From Candidatus Roseilinea sp. (GTDB lineage Bacteria; Chloroflexota; Anaerolineae; J036; Brachytrichaceae), in assembly GCA_025998955.1 (NCBI GenBank), contig AP024676.1, positions 1,674,001-1,738,000 of the forward strand: a stretch of 64,000 nucleotides of DNA, given 5' to 3'. The position numbers and the translations under genes are program-made. Below are positions 59,675 to 64,000 of the stretch, in pieces; positions within the stretch are counted from its first letter, which is position 1, and every line of letters begins with the position of its first letter. The notes under the pieces are model-generated. The model worked only from the letters and a program-made list of their open reading frames with translations, searched no databases and was not told the origin of the DNA.

Positions 59675-61091
59675 CGCACCGATTCACGCGATGGGCATCA
59701 TCGAATCCGTCGAACCCGGAAGCCTGGCCGATTATGCCGGATTGCGCGCCGGCGACGATCTGCTCGCCATCAACGGCCATGTGCTGCGCGATGTGATTGA
59801 CGCGCAGTTCTACAGTGCGGATGAGCATGTGACCTTTCGTTTCGAGCGCGCCGGCGTGCAGCACGAGGTCGCCATACGCCGCAATTTCGGCCAATCGCTG
59901 GGCATCGCCTTCCGACACCCCACCTTCGACATAGACATCCGGCGCTGCAACAACCTGTGCCCCTTCTGCTTCGTGTTGCAGAATGCCCCGCGCATGCGTC
60001 GCACGCTGTACATCAAAGACGACGACTACCGCTATTCCTTCCTCTTCGGCCACTTCGTCACGCTCACCAACCTGAGCGCCGAGGATTGGGCACGCATCGC
60101 CGAGCAACGGTTGACGCCGCTCTACGTCAGCGTGCATGCCACCGACCTGGAGACGCGGCGCAAGTGCCTGCGCAACCCGAATGCGCCGGACATCATGGCG
60201 CAACTGCGCTGGCTGGCCGATCACGGCATCTCCGTGCACACACAACTCGTCATCACGCCAGGGCTGAACGATGGCGAGCGCATGGAAGCGAGCGTGCACC
60301 AGTTGGCAACGCTATACCCACACGTGTTGTCGGTGAGTGTAGTGCCAGTCGGCCTGACCAAGCATCACAAGTATGGCCACCGCCCGCACACGAAAGCCGA
60401 GGCCATCGAGGTGCTCAAGCGCATCGAAGCCTGGCAGGCCGAGTTTCGCCAGACGCTCGGTGTCCGCTTCGTGTATGCGACCGACGAGTGGTATCTGGTT
60501 GCCGGTCGCAGCGTGCCGCCCAAGCGCGCCTACGATGGCCTGGCGCTCCAGGAAAATGGCCTGGGCATGGTACGCGACTTCCTCGATGAGTGGAAGCGGG
60601 TCAAGCGCACGGAATTAGAAGCATCACCCCTTTCTGAACTCTCAATTCTCGCTTCTCGATTCCGAGAAGCGATACTGGTCACCGGCACACTGTTCGCGCC
60701 GATCTTAGAAAAGGCTGCGCGGGAGTTCACGGAAATCACCGGCTTTCAGCTGCACGTTGCGCCGGTGAAGAACGAGCGGCTGGGCGAAACGATTACCGTC
60801 GCCAGCCTGCTGTGCGGCGAAGACGTGATCCAGCAACTTACCGGCGTGCAGGGAGACCTAATCATCCTGCCACGCATCATGTTCGATCACCCCAACGGCA
60901 TCGCACTGGATGACGTTTCACCGGCAGACATCGCCCGCGCCCTACATAAGCCGGTCGCGTTGGCTGATTGGATGGGTGACGTAGTGGACGCGTTGGTGGG
61001 CAGGAATAAACTTGTCTTCACGCCGCATTCGACTACAACTGAGCCACAAATCGTGCGCAAGGGCGGTTGGGCTGTAGAGAAATACCTCTAG
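59661..61091 (+). CDS. DUF512 protein with PDZ and radical-SAM-like domains
   Basis: 476 residues. An N-terminal PDZ-like domain (GIIESVEPGSLADYAGLRAG) is followed by a radical SAM cysteine motif CNNLCPFC (C-x3-C-x2-C) near residue 95-102, a TIM-barrel core with LYVSVHATDLETRR, and the C-terminal DUF512 domain (ATDEWYLVAG near residue 275, then VTGTLFAPILEKAAREF). The family is widespread and usually found beside the der GTPase; its substrate is unknown. Residues of about 318-338 (ELEASPLSELSILASRFREA) are encoded by a heptamer-repeat tract at 60612-60667. Confidence 0.86.
   Translation: MPTHSAPIHAMGIIESVEPGSLADYAGLRAGDDLLAINGHVLRDVIDAQFYSADEHVTFRFERAGVQHEVAIRRNFGQSLGIAFRHPTFDIDIRRCNNLCPFCFVLQNAPRMRRTLYIKDDDYRYSFLFGHFVTLTNLSAEDWARIAEQRLTPLYVSVHATDLETRRKCLRNPNAPDIMAQLRWLADHGISVHTQLVITPGLNDGERMEASVHQLATLYPHVLSVSVVPVGLTKHHKYGHRPHTKAEAIEVLKRIEAWQAEFRQTLGVRFVYATDEWYLVAGRSVPPKRAYDGLALQENGLGMVRDFLDEWKRVKRTELEASPLSELSILASRFREAILVTGTLFAPILEKAAREFTEITGFQLHVAPVKNERLGETITVASLLCGEDVIQQLTGVQGDLIILPRIMFDHPNGIALDDVSPADIARALHKPVALADWMGDVVDALVGRNKLVFTPHSTTTEPQIVRKGGWAVEKYL
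60612..60667 (+). repeat. Heptamer-repeat tract inside the DUF512 gene
   Basis: About eight 7-bp units (TCTCAAT, TCTCGCT and TCTCGAT in the clearest part) lie in frame inside the coding sequence, in the linker between the radical SAM and DUF512 domains. It resembles the right half of the glmS copies, and is the most degraded member. Confidence 0.6.
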
Positions 61092-61155
61092 CCGCCCTGC
61101 TAGCTTTCTACACAATCACGCAAAGGAGACTGTAACAAGTTCAAAGGGTTCTGCT

Positions 61156-62682
61156 ATGCAACACTTCGGAAGACGACATTCCATCCTCGCCCTCGCTGCG
61201 GCGGCAGCAATCGCAATCGGCGGTGCGCGCGGTGTGCGCGCCCAGTCGCAGGGCGTCGAATTGGTCGTGACATCGCCTACGCTCAACGTCCGAAGCGCAC
61301 CCAGCACCGGCGACAGCATCATCGGACAGCTCACCTGCGGCCAAAAGGTGATTGCCGATGCAAAGACGGCCGACGGCGCTTGGTATCGCATCAACTTTAA
61401 CGGCCGCACCGGCTTCGTCTTCGCGCAGTTCGCCGTCCCCGGCGGCACCTGTCCGACGGCCAACGCTGCACCTGCGCCGGCAGCCGCAGCACCGGCTCAG
61501 GCGGCCGGCGGCAGCAACGTCACGGTGACGTCCGAGGTCCTGAACGTGCGCAGCGCACCGAGCCTGAGCGGCGCAATCGTCGGCCGGCTGAAGCGCGGCG
61601 ACGTCTTGCAGGCGACCGCCAGGACCGCCGACGGCAAATGGCTGGAGATTGTCTACAACAACAGCAAGGCGTACGTCTTCGCACAATTCACCTCGTTCGG
61701 CAGCGCGGCGCCTGTTGCAGCCGCTGCGGCAGCCGCGCCCGCGGTGCCAAGCGGTAAGTGGACGTTCGAGCTGGGCGGGCACATGGGCAGCACCGCTGTG
61801 TTCGGGCAGATGCGCGATATCGGCATGACGTGGGTGAAGTTCCAGACGCAAGACACCGACATCCCCGGCCGGATCTCTGCCGCCAAAGCCGCCGGCTTGA
61901 AGGTGCTGATCGGCGCGGTCGGCGAACGGTCGCGCGCCGCCGATCCCAACTATCACAAGGAGTTCGCCGCCTATCTGGCCGAGCTGGTCAAACAAGGCGC
62001 AGACGGCATCGAAGTGTGGAACGAGCCGAACCTCGACCGCGAGTACGGCGGACCCGGCAACGGGCAAGTCAACCCGGAGAACTACGCCAACATGTTGCGC
62101 GAGGCCTACATCGCGATCAAGGCCGCGAATCCGAACGCCCTCGTGATCGGCGCGGCGATGGCGCCCACCGGCTACTTCGGAGGCAACTGCACGAATGCCG
62201 GCTGCGACGATGCGCCCTTCCTGCAGCGCCTGGCCGCGACCGGCGCCGCGCAGTGGATGGACTGCATCGGCGCCCACCACAACGGCACGATGGTCGGCCC
62301 TGACCAGACCAGTGGCGCGCCGGTCGCCAACGACCATCATCAGTGGTACTTCTGGGGCACGCTGAACGTCACCTACAACGCCTTCGGCGGCAAGATCCCG
62401 GTGTGTTGGACCGAGCTGGGCTACGTTACGCCGGAGGGCATCGGGCCGATCATCGCGCCGAACTTCCAATGGGGCAACAACATCACACTTGCCCAGCAGG
62501 CGCAATGGCTGGCGCGCGCGGCGCAGCTCTCGCGCGATAGCGGCAAAGTGCGCTTGATGATCATCTGGAACATGGATCGCCGGCAGTACGACGCCGAAGA
62601 CCCGCAGGCCGGCTACTCGATCTTCCGGCCAGATGGTTCCTGCCCGGCATGCGCTACGCTGAGGGCGGTGATGGGACGTTAG
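61156..62682 (+). CDS. Exported protein with two SH3b domains and a glycosidase-like domain
   Basis: 508 residues. A signal peptide opens the protein (HSILALAAAAAIAIGGARGV, cleavage after VRA near residue 30). Two SH3b domains follow, each with LNVRSAPS (residues about 36-95 and 113-175), separated by an Ala/Pro linker. The C-terminal 300 residues form a clan A-like barrel: GIEVWNEPNLDREYGGPGNG has the acid/base glutamate, and VCWTELGYVTPEG may hold the nucleophile. The SH3b domains probably bind the cell wall. The start has AAAGGAG upstream (near 61125). It is similar in plan to the protein at 48292. Confidence 0.83.
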   Translation: MQHFGRRHSILALAAAAAIAIGGARGVRAQSQGVELVVTSPTLNVRSAPSTGDSIIGQLTCGQKVIADAKTADGAWYRINFNGRTGFVFAQFAVPGGTCPTANAAPAPAAAAPAQAAGGSNVTVTSEVLNVRSAPSLSGAIVGRLKRGDVLQATARTADGKWLEIVYNNSKAYVFAQFTSFGSAAPVAAAAAAAPAVPSGKWTFELGGHMGSTAVFGQMRDIGMTWVKFQTQDTDIPGRISAAKAAGLKVLIGAVGERSRAADPNYHKEFAAYLAELVKQGADGIEVWNEPNLDREYGGPGNGQVNPENYANMLREAYIAIKAANPNALVIGAAMAPTGYFGGNCTNAGCDDAPFLQRLAATGAAQWMDCIGAHHNGTMVGPDQTSGAPVANDHHQWYFWGTLNVTYNAFGGKIPVCWTELGYVTPEGIGPIIAPNFQWGNNITLAQQAQWLARAAQLSRDSGKVRLMIIWNMDRRQYDAEDPQAGYSIFRPDGSCPACATLRAVMGR

Positions 62683-62715
62683 ACAGGCGAACCGTTACGC
62701 AGTAGCACCATGAGA

Positions 62716-62747
62716 GGTGAGAAGTGGGAATCCTGCTTCTCACCTTT
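62716..62747 (+). terminator. Rho-independent terminator
   Basis: GGTGAGAAG and CTTCTCACC form a 9-bp stem with an 11-base loop, followed by TTTCGCT, 34 bases after the exported glycosidase-like gene. Confidence 0.65.
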
Positions 62748-62752
62748 CGCTC

Positions 62753-62786
62753 GCAAGCGCTGCGCGCACTCAGGCGCAGCGCTTGC
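62753..62786 (+). promoter_or_regulatory. Strong hairpin just upstream of glmS
   Basis: GCAAGCGCTGCGC and GCGCAGCGCTTGC form a perfect 13-bp stem with loop GCACTCAG. It ends 15 bases before the glmS start codon. It could be a second terminator or a control element in the glmS leader; I see no glmS ribozyme sequence. Confidence 0.5.
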
Positions 62787-62801
62787 GACTATCATCGCAC
62801 C

Positions 62802-64000
62802 ATGTGCGGCATCATCGGTTATATCGGCCCTCGAGACGCGACTTCGGTCATCCTCAACGGCCTCAGGCGCCTGGAATATCGCGGCTATGACTCCGCCGGC
62901 GTCGCCATCCTCGGCGCCAACGGCATCCACGTCACCCGCGCCGTCGGCAAGCTCTCGAATTTAGAATTAAGAATGAAGAATGAAGCAAGAAACTCCCAAT
63001 TCTTCATTCCTCATTCTTCATTCTCAACCGGCATCGGCCACACGCGCTGGGCTACCCACGGCGGTGTGACGGAGAACAACGCGCACCCGCACCTGAACGA
63101 CGCTGGCACGATCGCCGTCATCCAGAACGGCATCATCGAGAACTTCATCGAGCTGAAACATGAACTCCAAGCCGAGGGCGTGCGCTTCCGCAGCGAGACG
63201 GACACCGAGGTGATCCCTCATCTCGTGGACTTGTATATGAAGGCGGGCATGCCCTTCGTGCGCGCGGCCTTCGCCACCATCGCCCGGTTGCGCGGCTCGA
63301 ACGCGGTAGTCATGATGTCGGCACAAGAGCCGGACAAATTGATTGCTGCGCGGCTGGGCAACGCCGGCGGCATCGTCACCGGCATCAACCCCGATGAGAC
63401 CTTCGTGGCTTCGGACATCCCCGGCATCCTAGATTACACGCGCAACGTGATCTTCCTGGAGGACGGCGAAGTCGCCATCGCGCAGGTCGGACAGGTCGGT
63501 GTATACCGGCTGGACGGCGCGCCGGTGAGCAAACAGCGCCACGTGATCGCCTGGGATCCGGTCAGCGCCGAGAAGGGCGAGTATCGCCACTTCATGCAGA
63601 AGGAAATCTTCGAGCAGGCGCGCGCGGTTACCGACACACTGCGCGGCCGGGTCAACTTCGAGACCGGCGAAGTCGCGCTAGAAAATTTAGAGTTGAGATT
63701 GAAGGGTGAAGAAAGGCAACCCCTCGATTCTCAATTCTCCATTCTCCATTCCCCAACGCGCATCCACACCGTCGCTTGTGGCACATCCAAGCATGCCGGG
63801 CTGATCGGCAAGTTCCTCATCGAGCGCATCGCGCGCGTGCCTGTCGAGGTGGACTATGGAAGCGAGTATCGGTATCGCGATCCGATCGTCGAGCCGAACA
63901 TGGCCGTGCTGGGCATCACGCAGTCCGGCGAGACCGCCGACACGCTGGCGGCGATGAGCGCCGGCAAGGAACGCGGCGCATACGTGTGGGCAATCGTCAA
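62802..64000 (+). CDS. glmS: Glutamine-fructose-6-phosphate aminotransferase (partial, runs off the right edge)
   Basis: About 400 residues are present. The glutaminase domain starts with Cys2 (MCGIIGYIGPRDA), with GLRRLEYRGYDSAGVAIL and HTRWATHGG and NAHPH further on. The isomerase domain is entered at HTVACGTSKHAGL and continues through ITQSGETADTLAA. The enzyme makes glucosamine 6-phosphate for cell-wall precursors. Two 70-bp heptamer-repeat tracts (62957-63026 and 63684-63753) lie in frame inside the gene; they encode LELRMKNEARNSQFFIPHSS in a surface part of the glutaminase domain and LELRLKGEERQPLDSQFSIL in the interdomain linker. I read the frame by hand with no stop from 62802 to the window edge. 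Confidence 0.95.
   Translation, partial: MCGIIGYIGPRDATSVILNGLRRLEYRGYDSAGVAILGANGIHVTRAVGKLSNLELRMKNEARNSQFFIPHSSFSTGIGHTRWATHGGVTENNAHPHLNDAGTIAVIQNGIIENFIELKHELQAEGVRFRSETDTEVIPHLVDLYMKAGMPFVRAAFATIARLRGSNAVVMMSAQEPDKLIAARLGNAGGIVTGINPDETFVASDIPGILDYTRNVIFLEDGEVAIAQVGQVGVYRLDGAPVSKQRHVIAWDPVSAEKGEYRHFMQKEIFEQARAVTDTLRGRVNFETGEVALENLELRLKGEERQPLDSQFSILHSPTRIHTVACGTSKHAGLIGKFLIERIARVPVEVDYGSEYRYRDPIVEPNMAVLGITQSGETADTLAAMSAGKERGAYVWAIV
62957..63026 (+). repeat. Palindromic heptamer repeat inserted in frame in glmS, copy 1
   Basis: Exactly ten 7-bp units (70 bp). The left half is purine-rich (GAATTTA, GAATTAA, GAATGAA twice), and the right half is the near reverse complement (ATTCTTC, ATTCCTC, ATTCTTC, ATTCTCA). 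The unit centre is GCAAGAA-ACTCCCA. It is markedly AT-rich compared with the surrounding gene. Confidence 0.9.
63684..63753 (+). repeat. Palindromic heptamer repeat inserted in frame in glmS, copy 2
   Basis: Again exactly ten 7-bp units (70 bp). The left half has AATTTAG, AGTTGAG, ATTGAAG and GGTGAAG; the right half has GATTCTC, AATTCTC, CATTCTC and CATTCCC. It has the same architecture as copy 1, with AAAGGCA-ACCCCTC at the centre. Confidence 0.9.

Noticed and set aside
62753-62801. glmS ribozyme upstream of glmS
   Set aside because: The space between the upstream gene and glmS is only about 120 bases and contains two simple hairpins, not the ribozyme core.

Overview
The window is a GC-rich bacterial chromosome segment, most likely from a Chloroflexota (Anaerolineae-like) genome. 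I infer this from the gene set: an Agl23-type membrane glycosyltransferase with a C-terminal NHL propeller, an R3H/SpoIIIAA-like ATPase, Uma2-type and coiled-coil nuclease-like proteins, the rpsU-yqeY-pgpH-ybeY cluster, an AmaP-like protein, and many SH3/LysM exported proteins. No 16S rRNA or tRNA gene is present to test this.

The left end (1-5532) is a type III CRISPR-Cas signalling locus. On the minus strand a Card1-like CARF nuclease is followed by an HD-less Cas10 broken by a frameshift, then a RAMP protein running off the edge. Next to them lie a CARF ring-nuclease-like protein whose HTH tail sits in another frame, and a divergent P-loop ATPase with Csx3-like segments. No CRISPR array is visible. 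A consensus sigma70 promoter then starts the housekeeping run rpsU, yqeY, pgpH, ybeY (5529-9270). From 9663 to 19071, on the minus strand, are two large polyprenyl-sugar-type glycosyltransferases, a sortase, tmk, the R3H ATPase and a GNAT protein.

The middle (19.2-35.2 kb) is mixed metabolism: SIS, M24 peptidase, ATP-grasp, SIMPL, DUF2961, a class III aminotransferase, MlrC and ABC-F. It holds two near-complete copies of a 170-bp MITE-like element, a decayed response-regulator gene, and a six-gene minus-strand operon (27755-31035). That operon encodes an ECF sigma factor, a membrane propeller protein (probable anti-sigma), MauE, MauD, a Tat-exported 13-cysteine peptide and a 97-residue protein. 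It is the best candidate here for an undescribed system.

The right part (35.2-64 kb) holds M20, Rieske, PhyH, O-antigen ligase, MaoC, methyltransferase, alcohol dehydrogenase, aspS, a ferredoxin-NADP reductase-like enzyme, rnpB, deoC, exported glycosidase-like proteins, ssb, an ABC ATPase with an AbrB-like tail, a LysM-M23 lipoprotein, corA, the scpB-rluB-cmk-plsC-DUF512 run, and the 5' two thirds of glmS.

Two genome-wide habits stand out. First, tracts with strict 7-bp periodicity occur between genes and also in frame inside glmS (two 70-bp copies) and the DUF512 gene. Second, many genes have a TANNAT-type -10 box only 7-9 bases before the start codon and no ribosome binding site, as expected for leaderless mRNAs.
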